The notes: generated from the letters alone by a model not told the origin. DNA of 64,000 nucleotides from Vicugna pacos (GCF_048564905.1 NC_132996.1:4960001-5024000), one strand, 5' to 3'. Positions 23,800 through 35,132 are shown, counted from the first letter of the stretch. Program-made: numbers and translations.

Positions 23800-24350
23800 T
23801 GTTACCAAACTCAGGTCTGGCTACTGGCTACTTGAAAGATAATTCTCAAGAGGCAGGTGCTGGTAGAAATAGAAATGCTGCTTTACTCAGAAAGTCAGCA
23901 TTCTGGGGAGAAGGTGGACGTGTCCCAAAGCCAACGCCAAAGATCCTGCTCAGCCATGAAAGGTTTTAAAGGGAAAAGGGAAGTAATCTCAGTTAAATAG
24001 AGATGGGGTCAGATTTGCTGCCATCTCCCATGGAGTGCAGGCTTGTCTCCTTGTGATCTGTTTTTAGATGCTGTCTCATTCACACCGTTTGCTTGCAAGC
24101 TTACTGAAGGGGAGGCTGGAGAAGAGATCTCGTCAACTGTTAATCACTTAGTTTTCATTTCTTCTTCTTCGATCTAAGGAAAGAACCAGCAGGTTAGGTG
24201 AGGCAACGTGTGATCAAAAGATTTGAAAGGTGAGCTTGGGCGGGAGGTTAGTTAAAACTATAGCTTTGCTAAAGCGACAAGGCAAAAGGAGTCCCCTGCT
24301 GAGGGTGGTTTCCTGCAAAGAGCTGCTTACAAATACCCACTTGTCAGACA
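23800..24350 (-). mobile_element. Solo-LTR fossil, ERV family III (third copy)
   Basis: On the minus strand it runs from TGTCTGACAAG (at 24350) to TTTGGTAACA (at 23800), so both TG...CA ends are visible. 'gagtaaagcagcattt' near its 3' side is a weak polyadenylation-signal candidate. Its end text matches the LTR at 3019. No internal viral region is adjacent. It is old, judging by divergence from its relatives. Confidence 0.65.
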
Positions 24351-24776
24351 TCCTTCCATTCCTACGAGATTATGGGTGAAGGTCCATCTTCTGTAACTTC
24401 TTTGTACTGACAGAGATAGGGCACCGTATTCTCGGAGTAGAAGATGCCAGCGTGGGTCTGTGGCATCTCTTTGCTGACAATTTTGGTTGCCTGCTTACCT
24501 ATACAAGCAGGACAAGCTGCAATGATTCCGATGCCACAAAGATAGAGATTATTATGGGCAATAGTGTTGACCCCATCCTCTTGAGGCCGGTTCTTGGGAT
24601 TGTGCTGGCCACAGACCCAGTGCTGCCCAAGGCGGCGCAGCCCATGGCACGGCCACAGTCTGGTCATCACACTGGCAGCATTTTCCTCCAGGGGTAGTTA
24701 CGGTATCCGTAAAACAGCTCAGGAAAGTGCATCGGACACTAAGTCTGTGATTCTGTTGTCCTAGTCATTAGCTGAG
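24351..24776 (-). other. Unassigned segment between two LTRs, with a 102-codon open frame
   Basis: The minus-strand frame at 24362-24670 is cysteine-containing, with a short hydrophobic patch in its middle (a YLCGIGIIAACPACIG stretch). I tried to match it to known membrane and metabolic proteins and could not. No splice sites, Kozak context or poly-A signal support it as a gene. It could be a fragment of a retrocopy, part of an old repeat, or chance. Confidence 0.3.
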
Positions 24777-25298
24777 TGTGTGGCAGGAGAGGGAAATGTC
24801 ACATCCTGGGACCTGCAGGGGTCCTCAGGATGGGCCACCAAGTGAGGGCCCTTGGCTTCATGCAGGACAGAATTCAAGAGCACGCCCAAGAAGAGCAAAG
24901 GCAGGTTTACTCAGAGAGATGCACACTCCACAGGCAGAACGAGGCCTGTCTCAGGAAGTGACAGCGACCCTGGGCGTGGGGTCACAGTTTTGTGTGGGCT
25001 AAATAAATTCACAGGCCAACGAGTCGGAGGAATACTCTCCCTATTTGGGGGAAAGGTGGAGATTTCCTGGGAACCGGGCCACTGCCCGCTTTGGGGCCTT
25101 TTATGGCTCACCCCGGCAGAAGGGGAGTGAGTTTTACTATTACAGTGAAGGCACAAGGAGCTGCAAGTCAATGATGGGGCCATTCTCGAAGCCACCTTTG
25201 TGTTAGCTGGCTCCAGCCAGTCTTTGTCACACCCCAACAGCTGTGCCCCTCCTTCATGTACCCAGTGGCTGTTTCCTGCCCCTTTCCCTCCTGTCTCA
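24777..25298 (-). mobile_element. Class I-like ERV solo-LTR fossil, family II (first copy)
   Basis: Read on the minus strand it starts near 25298 with TGAGACAGGAGGG and ends near 24777. The U5 side shares 'gagatgcacactcca', 'agaattcaagag' and 'cttggctt' with the LTR at 57265-57863. The U3 side shares 'cttttatgg' and 'gtctca' at the limit. The 169-codon open frame over it is not a gene. Ends are approximate, as no matching short flanks were found. Confidence 0.7.
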
Positions 25299-28289
25299 CT
25301 CTTTTTGTGACTCAGGGAGGCCTGGGAGATTTCAGCTTCTCTAAAACAAGAGTCAGGGGACATGGAGGGACCCTTGTACGTAGGGGGAGGGACAGCCCGC
25401 AGGGCTCTGCTCAGTTTCATGACCTCCCCTAAACAGACTTCTTAAAAAGGTGCTCAGGCAACCATGACCAACTGCCTAGAAACAATAGAGGGAAAGCCCT
25501 GTTTATCAACTTGAACATGTAGCAACTAAGCCGTCATATATTACTGCTTCTCAATCCAGAAAATGTTAATTTTAGAATGACACAGCCAACCCAATGAAAA
25601 CAGTAGAATAGTTGATGTTTCTTTTTGATACCTTTATCTTGCTTTTTTAGTTGTTTTTTGCCTCCTGCATGTGCAGAATCCTCCCATTATTAGCATCCAT
25701 CAAGCCCCAAGGTAGATCCCACCAAAGAAATAGGGATGCAAAGGAAAGAGGAAAAGGAGAAAAAAATCAGCATTTGATTTCTATAACTAAGTTCTAATCC
25801 AATAAAATGACATTTTCACGCATGCTCTAAGAGTAACTTAAGAAACTGGTTAGAATCCTCTCACATCTTATTAAACTCCTGGGTGACAACAGGTACTGTA
25901 ATGGTTAGGGAAATTTATTGGTCTGTAAGGGGGCAAATGCTCCCTGAATCCTGATTCTAATTGTTTCTTGTTAAGGGTGTCACTTAGACATGCCTGCAGG
26001 AAAAAAAAAAAAAGTTAATATGGAGTTTCTAATCCTTTTTCATGATTTTATTTCTGTATGCCTTTATTTTTCATAAATTTCATTAAACAGAATATTCCCA
26101 TAATGATTGCTGTCCAAGATGTAATTTACAATCGCTTTTAAGAAAACTCCTTTTTCCTTAGCAACCTTCACTAGATACATTTGCAATCGCCTCCAGCAGG
26201 AATGTGCGTGGCTGCTTTTAGTCTGGATGTTTCATAGCAGGTAGAATGGCCTGGCGGTCCCCATCCCCAGTGCCTGATTAAAGTTACTTCAGGGAGGAAA
26301 AGGAGAATTTATAATGTGGCAATGTCATTAGGAGTTGAGCTGTCATCACCTAGAAAGATTGAGCTCTGAATATAACTGATCATTGCCAGACCTGGAAAAC
26401 ATAGTTAAGACGTTGAGTTAGATGGGCCATTCTGCGCATAAAATGATAAACTTCCTATGAGATGCTTCTTACATAGACACCAGCTCCGTCAGTTGCACAG
26501 CCAGCAGTCTATCTGCCCTAATTAATTTGGGAACAAAAGGTAGAGGGAACATCCCAAATGGTAACAGTCTGAACAAATTCAGCAGCTGCCTTTGTTTACA
26601 GGCTGTGTACACAGAGTCAGATGGAAAGATTCTTAAAAGCACAGTAAATGGCAATCCACATGGATAATGAACTGAGTTAATGTAGCAATTAAAGTTTATT
26701 AAAATGACGTATTACCCTTAGACAGAGCCTGACATTGATGTAAAAGCTGAGGGTCTGCTTTCCAAAACTGAGGTTTAGCAAAGGAAATTTAAATTCCCAA
26801 GAGGTTATAAGATCCATTGTGGGTATGGCTGGCCATGCTGAGACAAGATAGCCGAGGTGTAGAAAGTAATCTTGGAAGAGTGAAGGATTTAGAGCAAGGA
26901 TAATTAAATATTTCTCATCTGGAATATAGATTTTCCTTAAGACAAAGGGTGCCAGATTTTCTGCTGATAAAAAAAATATCTCTGCGTGGGGGGCAATGCT
27001 TTGTTCTTACCATGAGAAATAAACTTGTGAATTATAAATATTTCACCTGAAATGCGAAAAGCTAAAGGAAAGGGAATGTAACGAGAAACGGAGACACTGT
27101 ACAAATGATTTTAGGATGTGAAATGCAGCATTAAGAGGCAAAGGGAAGCTAACAGAAAACTTAATAAACCCCATTCTTAGGAGGTAGCGGACATTATTCA
27201 ATCTGATTATACAGGTTTTACCCAAAACAAAGCGGAACACTGTCCCCGGATTTTTTCTATTGCCCATTGGCTCAAAATTTGGGGGTGGGGAGGAAGCTGC
27301 CCCAGAGAGAGCAGCACATAGTTCCTCAGGTTGTGCTGTTACGGCTTGTCAGAACCTCATCATGGAACGTCTTTATCTGCTGGGGGTTACCGTCATTGTT
27401 ATTTTGTATATTCTCAGTGGTACACAAACGTTAAGCGGTTTTATTTTCCTCTAATGACTACCCCCACTAGTGCTATGTCGAATTTTTTCTTGGAATGATG
27501 GTAGATCTCCCAATAGTGTCTTATGTGGAAAACCTCAATCTCCGAGTTATTTTAAGTTCAGTTTAACATTCCACTGATTCAAACTTTTCCCCACGTGTCC
27601 AGACACCTGGTTTGAGGAAGGATTTTGGTCTGCTCCCGAAACACCTCTTTCACGCCCTCTAATAGGATCTTGGAAGTTCTCAACTCTAGTTTCTCATTAG
27701 CCAAAAATATCTGCACCAGGGCTCCTCCTTGGTCTCAGACACAATTTGAAAAGTGAGGGGAAGAGGGCAGATGTCCATTATTTCAAAAGCTACCGGTTTC
27801 ATTCTTTATGTTAGCTTTGAGTGGCTTTCATTGTAGGGTTGACTGGACATTGACGTCCTCCAGACGGCAGGCATCCAGGTGGCATGGCTGGGAAAGGGGT
27901 GCGGATGGAGAGAGTCCTCCAGCGGACCTCCCCACTAATACAATGAAGTGTAAGATCTGACTGCAGGTTGACCCCTTTTAACTTCTTCTTCCGAGCCCTC
28001 CAGCGCGTAACCATTGGGCTTTTGTTGCTGGGGTCTTCTTGCCCCAAGGCTAACTCTCTTGGATGGCAAAACGACTCCTCACCAGCTACGTTCCAGTGTC
28101 TAACTGAGCCTCGAGTGTTCTGTGTTCACACGAAATGGTGAGGTGGGTAAGCACATAGCGCCACTGCTGCCCTCACCCCCTACTCTTTCCCACTGCTCAG
28201 ATAGCACCGGGGTGCCTATCAGCACAGCCCCTGTGTAAGCAGATGATCCCGTGATGCGATATCATGCTTTGCCCAGTCTTTCCAACTGG
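25299..28289. other. Three kilobases without recognisable repeats
   Basis: Unlike its surroundings, this stretch shows no LINE, SINE or LTR that I can name. It is AT-rich with short A tracts (about 25999-26013). Low repeat content can mark conserved non-coding DNA. At 26155-26170 'ccttagcaacc' resembles an RFX half-site. No exon is recognised. Confidence 0.45.
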
Positions 28290-28497
28290 TTTTATAGATA
28301 AACAAGTTTATACTGTATAACACAGGGAAATATATTCAATACTTTGTAGTAGCTTATGGTGAAAAAGAATATGCAAATGAATATATGTATATTTCCATGT
28401 ATGACTGAAGCACTGTGCTGTGCACCCGAAATTGACAGCATTGTAAAGTGACTGTACCTCAATTAAAAAAAAACAATAAAATAAAATAAACAAAACA
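28290..28497 (+). mobile_element. L1 3' UTR, 5' truncated
   Basis: The text 'agataaacaagtttatact', 'cacagggaaatatattcaa', 'tttgtagtagcttatgg', 'ccgaaattgacagcattgt' and 'gactgtacctcaatt' ends in an A-rich tail with AATAAAAT words. It matches the L1 tails at 37.9, 42.7 and 60.9 kb. Confidence 0.9.
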
Positions 28498-29339
28498 GAC
28501 AACCGATTTAGTCAATGTTATCTTCAATTTGCTGGAGGTTGCGTGGGGAGCTCATGCCAGTCTGACTCAAGATCTTCCCACTAGACATCAATGAAGGTAA
28601 AAGGAAACCCAGAACACAGAACGTGGAAGCGAGGTGGCGGGAATACTCAGGTTAGCAACCCCGTGTTGGAAGCCAACTCCAGACTCCAGACACAGCCCTA
28701 CCATGATATACTCCAAAGGGCTTGGCATTTCTCTAGTTTGCCCTGAGCAATTCCATTCTTTCATGTTGAATAAAAATGTGGCTCCAAACAATATTCTCAA
28801 GCATAGCAACGATAAAAAATGTAAGCCTGGCACAAAAGTCGGAACAAAGCTGATGGTCTACACCATTACAGAATACTTAATAAAGTAAGAAAGGGCATCG
28901 TTCCCTTTGCAAATGTGCAGGTAATATAACGGGCACGTCCTCTGGGGGAACTTTAATATGAATGATTTTCAAAGCTTCACAAGGCTATTAATCAAGTATA
29001 ATGTCACAGTGACAGATTCATTATTTGTTTCAGGCTAGAAGAAAATTTCAATAAGTTGATTATGAGCAGTTTCATTTATGCTGATAAGAAAATTTATCTG
29101 TGCAGCTTGGAGATGGATTCTAAATGTGTTCTAATATACAGACCTGAGAAGAATTTGTAACCCACATCTCCTCAGGGGCAGAGCCACGCCTTTCATGCAA
29201 CTACAAGAGCTGATGATCCATGAGGAGACAGTGATTTCATTGGGGGGGTGGCACAGATACAGGCAATCAAACATTTAAATGTAAGAAATAGGTAGCAAAA
29301 TAATGAAGAGAATCTCACAGGTCAGAACAAATGTCTTTT
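28498..29339. other. Anonymous non-coding sequence
   Basis: No repeat is recognised. Positions 28950-29100 are AT-rich with several TAAT and TTTGTTT words. A function cannot be assigned. Confidence 0.4.
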
Positions 29340-30375
29340 TAAAAATTAGTGAGGGCACGTCTGCATCCACAACAGCAGGCTAGACCCTTCAGATCAACTC
29401 TCCCAGCAAAAACATCTGGAAAATACAGAGAAAATATAAAATGTTGGCTATATCGGGAACAATGAAGCAGACAAAAGTGACAGTGACAAGATTAGGAGAA
29501 AGAAGGAAACATGGAGACAACCCTGCACTGGAGACCGCTTTTCCCATCGTTCTGGAAGAGTGTTCGAGAAGATGAGAAAGTCAGTAACACCTGTGATGGT
29601 CAAACAGAGAATGGGGCAAATTTGGAATCCAGGTCCACCAGCAGAAAGGACTCTGGTCAACCCATCAGGCTTGAGGCCAGGACCCAGAAGGGCGCCACCT
29701 AGAAATAAGGGAAAACGGTATGTCTGTGTGGGGACTGAAGCTAAGTTTCGAGCCATCTCAAATCCCCAAAAGTGCGTTAGGGAGACTGGTTCACATCCCC
29801 TCCTCCTTATTTGATCAGAGCAAATGTAAATCCTACATAGAGGTAGATAAAATCATCCAGAATCTCAAATCACTTCTGCAAATGTTCACGCATAGTGAAT
29901 GGTATCTTATCAAGTATCAAATCACACAAAGAGATAAGCTATTAAGAAAATCAAGAGAAATAATAAATGGCAGGGACACATCAAAGGACTCCAAATACTG
30001 GAGCTACTGAGCACAGCTTTTAATGCAACTATGGCTGTAGATTCCAGGAGATGAAATAGAAGAAGTGAGAATTGGGGAAACAAACCAGGAATTATTTTTA
30101 AAAACCCAATGGACATTTTTGAACTAAAAAAAAAATGCAATAATTGGAATTAAGGATACAATGGATGGATTTAAAAGCAAATTAGATATGACCAAATAGA
30201 GATTTAACAAGCAGGAAGCTGGGTCAGATGTAAATATCCCAAAGATTACGTACAGAAGTACAGAGAGATCAGTGAGTGAAAATGCAGAAAGAACATCAGA
30301 GACCTAAGTGGCAGAGTTAGGTCTCACATAAATGTAATTAGAATTCTAGATAGGTAGGGCAGAATAAGCATATTT

Positions 30376-31176
30376 TTTAATAGATTTTGTTCTTTTAGAG
30401 CAGTTTCAGGTTCACAGCAGAATTGAGCAGAAAATACAGTTCACACACAGCCTTCCCCACCCACACACATATACTCCCTCACCCTCAGCATTCCTCATCA
30501 GTGGGGTGTACTTGGTACAATCAATGAACCAACATGGGCACATTATTATCACCAAAGTCCATAGTTTACATTAGGGTTCACTCTTGATGTTGTACATTCT
30601 ATGGGTTTTGACAAATGCGTAATGACATGTAGCCACCACTATAGCATCATGCAGAATAATTTCATTGCCCTAAAAATCCCCTGTGTTCCATCTATTCATT
30701 CCTTCCTCCTTCTCCTCAAACCCCTGGAAACCACGATCTTTTTATTGTTTCTGTAGCAGTGCCTTTTCCAGAAGGTCATTTGGTTGGAATCGTACAGTCT
30801 GTACCCTTTTCAGACTGGCTTCTTTCATTCAGTAATACATCTTTTAAGTTTCTTCCATGTCTTTCATGCCTTGATAGCTCATTTCTTTTCTTTTACTGCA
30901 CATATATTTTTAACTTTACATATACGTACTGTTCATTGTTTCTAAGAACGTTTAGAGCTTTAGCTTTTTAAACTTACATGGTTATCAAAGAAAGGAAGCC
31001 AACCATAAAATAAGAACTCATTCAAAAAGATACAGACACCCTGCTATTAACAGCAATGTTACTTATAATTGCAAGATATGGAGGCATCGTAAGTACACAT
31101 CAGTAGTTGAACAGATAATGAAGACGCAGCATACATATGTGTAATGGAATACAACTCACCCGTAAGAAAGAAGGAT
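30376..31176 (-). mobile_element. L1M insertion with 5' inversion, inside HAL1/L1M
   Basis: The part 30376-30890 is the reverse of an L1M 3' UTR ('agagcagtttcaggttcacag', 'gtacattctatgggttttg', 'cctggaaaccacgatc', 'ccatgtctttcatgccttg'). The part 31017-31176 reads forward as L1 ('atacagacaccctgctatta', 'gcaagatatggaggc', 'tgtaatggaatacaactc'). The flanks are a perfect 12-bp duplication ATAAGCATATTT at 30364-30375 and 31177-31188, so this is one event with an inverted 5' part. Between the two parts lies the unassigned segment also found at 21.58 kb. Confidence 0.75.
30905..31008. repeat. Unassigned two-copy segment (second copy)
   Basis: It matches 21580-21671 over most of its length, with short indels. 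It lies at the switch between the reverse and forward parts of the inverted L1. Confidence 0.55.
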
Positions 31177-31385
31177 ATAAGCATATTTAATGTGATGTTG
31201 AGAGTTTTCTAAACAAAAATCATCAAAATCAGATTCAATCAGCACTTCTAACCCCAAGCAGGATGAACATAAGTGGGATAAACACAACATGGTAAAATTG
31301 CTAAAACTCAAAAATGGATAATTTGCAAAGCAGGCATTATAAAAATATAAATTAGCATCGAATAAGCAACAAACCCATCCCTAGG

Positions 31386-31620
31386 AAACCACACTAAAGA
31401 CGCACTGACAGAAAGATGTCTCTTCTGCACAAGGTTGTTCATTGTGACGTTACCTGTGATGGCAAACAGTGGAGAATAAAATACTTCTGTTTATCAATAG
31501 AGGACTAGTTGAATAAAGCACAGGCCCTGCACACAATAACGCTCTGGGACATTCAGACATCGTGTGCTCCTCAGCGTGATGTAACACAAAGTACACAGCA
31601 CTGTTGGTGAAATAGTCTCA
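31386..31620 (+). mobile_element. Possible L1M-type fragment
   Basis: Words such as 'cacaaggttgttcattgtga', 'gcaaacagtggagaataaaa' and 'atcaatagaggactagttga' followed by 'ataaagcacag' match the old L1 pattern 'caataggggactggttaaataaa'. Divergence is strong. Confidence 0.4.
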
Positions 31621-32165
31621 CCCAAAACAGTTGACCTTGAATTTTATTGAGCCCTTGGAGTTAACTTCCAGTTTATAGGATAAGGCTATAAGTAAATAAG
31701 TCTCCAAGAAAGCAGACAAATCCAGGATATGGGACATTCTCCAGGACAATAAATTCAGTTCTTCAACAAGACAAAGGCATGAAACCAAAAAAGGGTAGGA
31801 GGGAATTAAAAACATAATGACCAAATGATGTGTGGGATTTTTTCCCCCCTAACTGGAATAAACAAATCATAAAAAACTTATCTTTTAGACAATCAGGGAA
31901 ATCCAAATAGACAAAGCAATGGCTGATACAAAGAAATTGTGGCATGGTGCTTAAGTAAGAAGATAATAGTGTTTTTAGAGCTGCATTCTAAAATATTCAG
32001 GGGTGAAATGACATGAGATCTGGGATTTGCAATAAAATGACAAAAGAAAAAAGATGAAGCCAATGTGGCAAAATCTTGATCTTGATCATTGCTGGACCTG
32101 GATTATGGCTATACAGGATTTCATTATACTCCTGTGCATTTTTTATAAGTTTCATAGTGAAATTT
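31621..32165. other. Anonymous sequence, right part an unnamed old repeat
   Basis: Positions about 31960-32160 carry a pattern I know from old interspersed repeats ('aaatgacatgagatctggg', 'atttgcaataaaatgac', 'ggatttcattatactcctg'). I cannot give the family with confidence. The left half is unrecognised. Confidence 0.35.
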
Positions 32166-32167
32166 TG

Positions 32168-32790
32168 TTTTGTTTTGCTTTGTTTTTAATTGAAGTATAG
32201 TCAGTTTACAATGCATCAATTATTTCTGGTGTACAGCACAATGCTTCAGTCATACACATACATACATATATTCATTTTCATAATCTTTTTCATTTTGGGT
32301 TACTACAAGATATTGAATATAGTTCCCTGTGTTCTACAGTATGAACTTGTTGTTTATCTGTTTTATACATAGTAGTCAGTATCTGCAAATCTCAAAGTCC
32401 CAATTAATTCCTTCCCACCACTTTTCCTCCAATAACCATAAACTGCTTACTATGTCTGTGAGTCTGTTTCTGTTTCGTAGATGAGTTCATCAGTGTCTTT
32501 TTTTTTAATTCCACAAATGAGTGATATCATACGGTAGTTTTCTTTCTCTTTTTGGCTTACTTCACTTAGAATGACATTTTCCAAGTCCATCCATATTGCT
32601 GCAAATGGCATTATATTATTCTTTTTATGACTGAGTAATATTCCATTGTATAAATATATCACAGCTTCTTTATCCCTGGGCATATATCCAGAGGAAACTC
32701 TAATTCAAAAAGACACCTGCACCCCAATGTTCATAGCAGTACTATATACAATAGCCAAGACATGGAAGCAACCTAAATGTCCATCCACAG
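32168..32790 (-). mobile_element. L1 3' part with inverted 5' segment (twin priming)
   Basis: From a T-rich start to about 32676 the text is the reverse L1 3' UTR and ORF2 end ('gaagtatagtcagtttacaa', 'ttgaatatagttccctgtg', 'gagtaatattccattgta', 'cacagcttctttatcc'). The next bases, 'ctgggcatatatccagagg' to 'aacctaaatgtccatccac', read forward as the ORF2 text that lies just upstream in an intact L1 (compare 60410-60540). About 15 bp are missing at the join. A minus-strand frame at 32450-32683 encodes the familiar ORF2 tail (DLENVILSEVSQKEKENY). Confidence 0.9.
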
Positions 32791-32799
32791 TAAGTTTTT

Positions 32800-33200
32800 T
32801 AAGGGAATATGTTTCCCAGACATAGACTTTCAGTGGGTCATAACAATTAGGTATCCATTCAGGCATGGATTCTTGTTACTGATACTTGCACATCCTGTAA
32901 GGCTGGCTCTGTCCCAAGGTACAGCAGTGAACAGAGCTGACCCAGGCCCATGCCACCACAAGCTTACAGCTTTGTAAGCACGAAGACGAGTGGGCAGGTA
33001 ATAGCAGAAGAGCATAAAGACTCAATGGGGGTGTAGACAGGATGCCCCGGGGGGACACAGGAGGGAATGCCTAGTCCAGAGCTGAGATGGGGTCAGCGTG
33101 GGGTCAGGACAATTTCTCAGGATGTGACCTGTGTTGAGATGTGAAAGATGAGTAGAAGTTAGCTGAGGGGGTAAGTGGATTCTACTTCATCACAGACCAG
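32800..33200 (-). mobile_element. LINE L2 fragment
   Basis: Reverse L2 text is present: 'aaggtacagcagtgaacag', 'agctgacccaggcccatgcc', 'caagcttacagctttgtaag', later 'aggatgtgacctgtgttgag' and 'atgtgaaagatgagtagaag'. The consensus reads 'atacagcagtgaacaagacag...gtccctgccctcatggagct...ggtgacatttgagctgagacc'. Confidence 0.6.
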
Positions 33201-34920
33201 GAGAAACTGAATCCAGATACAAGGGACAGAAAGCAGGCCACACCCTGTCTCTGGTCACCAAGGCCACTTTGCAGTACAAACGGTGGATTCTGCCCCTACT
33301 TCCTCTGCAAAGTGAGTCCAGTGGTTCATGGGCGAGTGAACCCCTCTAACCTGGGACACCTGCCCTCGAGCCTTGTAAGCTGGGCTCCTGTTTGAAGGCA
33401 ATACTCTGCTCACATGTGCACACAGCAGGCCTTTCGCTGAATCTCAGTTCTAGCTACTGTGAAAGGAGGCTGTCTCTGAAGTGACCTCCCTGGGCCATCA
33501 GTGGGGACTCTGCACACCCCATAGAGTTTCCACTTTGAGTACACGTTTCTGGGACACACCCCCCACCTTTGGTTACCGTCTTCCTCTCCAGCTCCACACA
33601 ACGTGGTAACAAACCAACCAACGCAGCCTTCATTTCCTTCGTGCAGTTTTGATCCTGCTGACAATCCCCTGGTAAAGTGCCGACAGCCCTGTTTTATGAA
33701 CGAGGAAATGAAGGGGAGACAAGAGTTCGGGAAGATGCAACAACTTGTCTGAAGTGAAAACAACCTGGGATTTTTGTGAGTGAAGTCAGCTAGCTCTCCA
33801 CCTGCCTCCACCACCGCCCCCACATGCCTCTGCTCAGCTTAGGGCTACACCTGAAGTGAGAGTTGAGGCAGAAGTTCAGTTTGTTTCCAGCATTGGATAT
33901 AGTCCTATGATGAGGGGCTGGTAAGCCTCCACTAGTTGGAGACTGACTGTTGCAACAAATCTGGAAGTGCTAGTTGAAATAAAATCTCATCAGGATCAGT
34001 ACAAGACATTTTCAGAGAACTATGGTGAATGAACTAGCAACTTCCATTGAATTTATGGCAATTTTCCTCATAAAAATATGCTCAGTTGGGACCAGGTCCG
34101 GTGAAAAGAGCCCTCCATCCTGGGACACGCGGTGCAACCAGAAAGGTGGCAGCCACTCCCACCCCCGCCGGTCACGTTCATGGGGAACCTGGTGCTAAAC
34201 CATCCGCAGGCGACCTGCTTCTCCGTTGAGGTTTCCTATATAGCAGAGCATCTTTCCCACTGCAAACTATTGAAAGTCAGCCCTACACACAAGGATTTAT
34301 AAAAAAGAGAGAGAGAAAAACAATGCTCTGTGGGTTCATAATCCAATTTTTTAGGAACTGTATAATATGTGAGAATGTCAACCTTCCTTTCTATCTCAGC
34401 TTCAGCCAACCCTTACGTCCATCTCACTATCGGCCCTTGGTTGGACTTGATTCTCCAGCATGGTGCATGAATACGTGGGATACCATCCCTGAGACAGACT
34501 CACCCAATTTCCAAGAGCAGACAGAGTGGCAAAAATGAGTATGTGGCTTCAATAAACATAGCAGCAGTAAGGCCAACACCGTCTATTCCCGTGGTGGAAG
34601 GAATTAAGCACCCCTGTTCAGACATCTCCTGCTCTCCATCAATTACCAGATCAGCAAGAGATCACATATTCCAACCGAGCCACCTGGAGTTTTGCAGAAA
34701 GCACCTACGCTTGTTCAGCCAGGGGTGCTGGGAGGAAGGCAGGGCAGAGAACGTTCCACTGAAGCAAGACAGACTCACCCGTGGTTTCTTTAGCAGCCTA
34801 ATTCTGATGCAGTGAAGCCTGAAATATTTGGCATTTCTGTTTTATTTAAAAATGCAGAAGAGAAGGGGATGGGGAGTGGGGGAAATGAGTGAAGGAGCTT
34901 AGAGGCACGAGCCTCCAGTC
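33201..34920. other. Anonymous non-coding sequence with one MIR scrap
   Basis: Apart from the MIR piece listed separately, nothing is recognised. A 137-codon minus-strand frame at 33410-33823 lacks known motifs. A purine tract (GAGA-rich) lies at about 34305-34320. Confidence 0.4.
33655..33785 (-). mobile_element. MIR fragment
   Basis: Reverse MIR text is present: 'gttttatgaacgaggaaatg', 'aaggggagacaagagttcgg', 'acaacttgtctgaagtgaa', 'aacctgggattt'. Confidence 0.6.
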
Positions 34921-35132
34921 ATAATAGAATCATGGGGATGCAAAAGACTGGACAAGCACTAGGTCAATATTATTATAACAGCCTTGTGTGGGGACAGATG
35001 GTGACTAGACTTACCACAGTGATCATAAAGCACGCAAATGTCAAATCATCTGTCATATACCTGAAACTAACATCATTGTACATCAACTGTATTTCAATTA
35101 CAAATTTTAATGAAATTACATTAAAATAAAAT
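34921..35132 (+). mobile_element. L1M-type 3' end
   Basis: Text 'atcatggggatgcaaaagac', 'gacagatggtgactagactt', 'aaatgtcaaatcatctgtca', 'tatacctgaaactaacatca' and 'catcaactgtatttcaatta' matches an L1MA/L1MB 3' UTR. It is followed by an A-rich tail with AATAAAAT. Confidence 0.75.

Larger units (their letters stand above)
29340..31385 (+). mobile_element. Old HAL1/L1M ORF1-region remnant, interrupted
   Basis: The left piece (29340-30375) carries 'aactctcccagcaaaaacat', 'ggggaaacaaaccaggaatta', 'tttttgaactaaa', 'ttaaggatacaatggatgga' and 'agaattctagataggtaggg'. The right piece (31189-31385) continues with 'gagagttttctaaacaaaaa', 'aaccccaagcaggatgaac' and 'catggtaaaattgctaaaac'. This is the HAL1/L1M ORF1 order. 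A younger L1 lies between, flanked by a 12-bp duplication. Reading frames are broken throughout. Confidence 0.65.

Noticed and set aside
24362-24670. Proteolipid or tetraspanin retrocopy
   Set aside because: I compared the three frames with remembered V-ATPase proteolipid and tetraspanin sequences and found no convincing alignment.
24911-25420. 169-codon minus-strand open frame
   Set aside because: It lies almost wholly inside a solo LTR. LTRs of this kind do not encode proteins.
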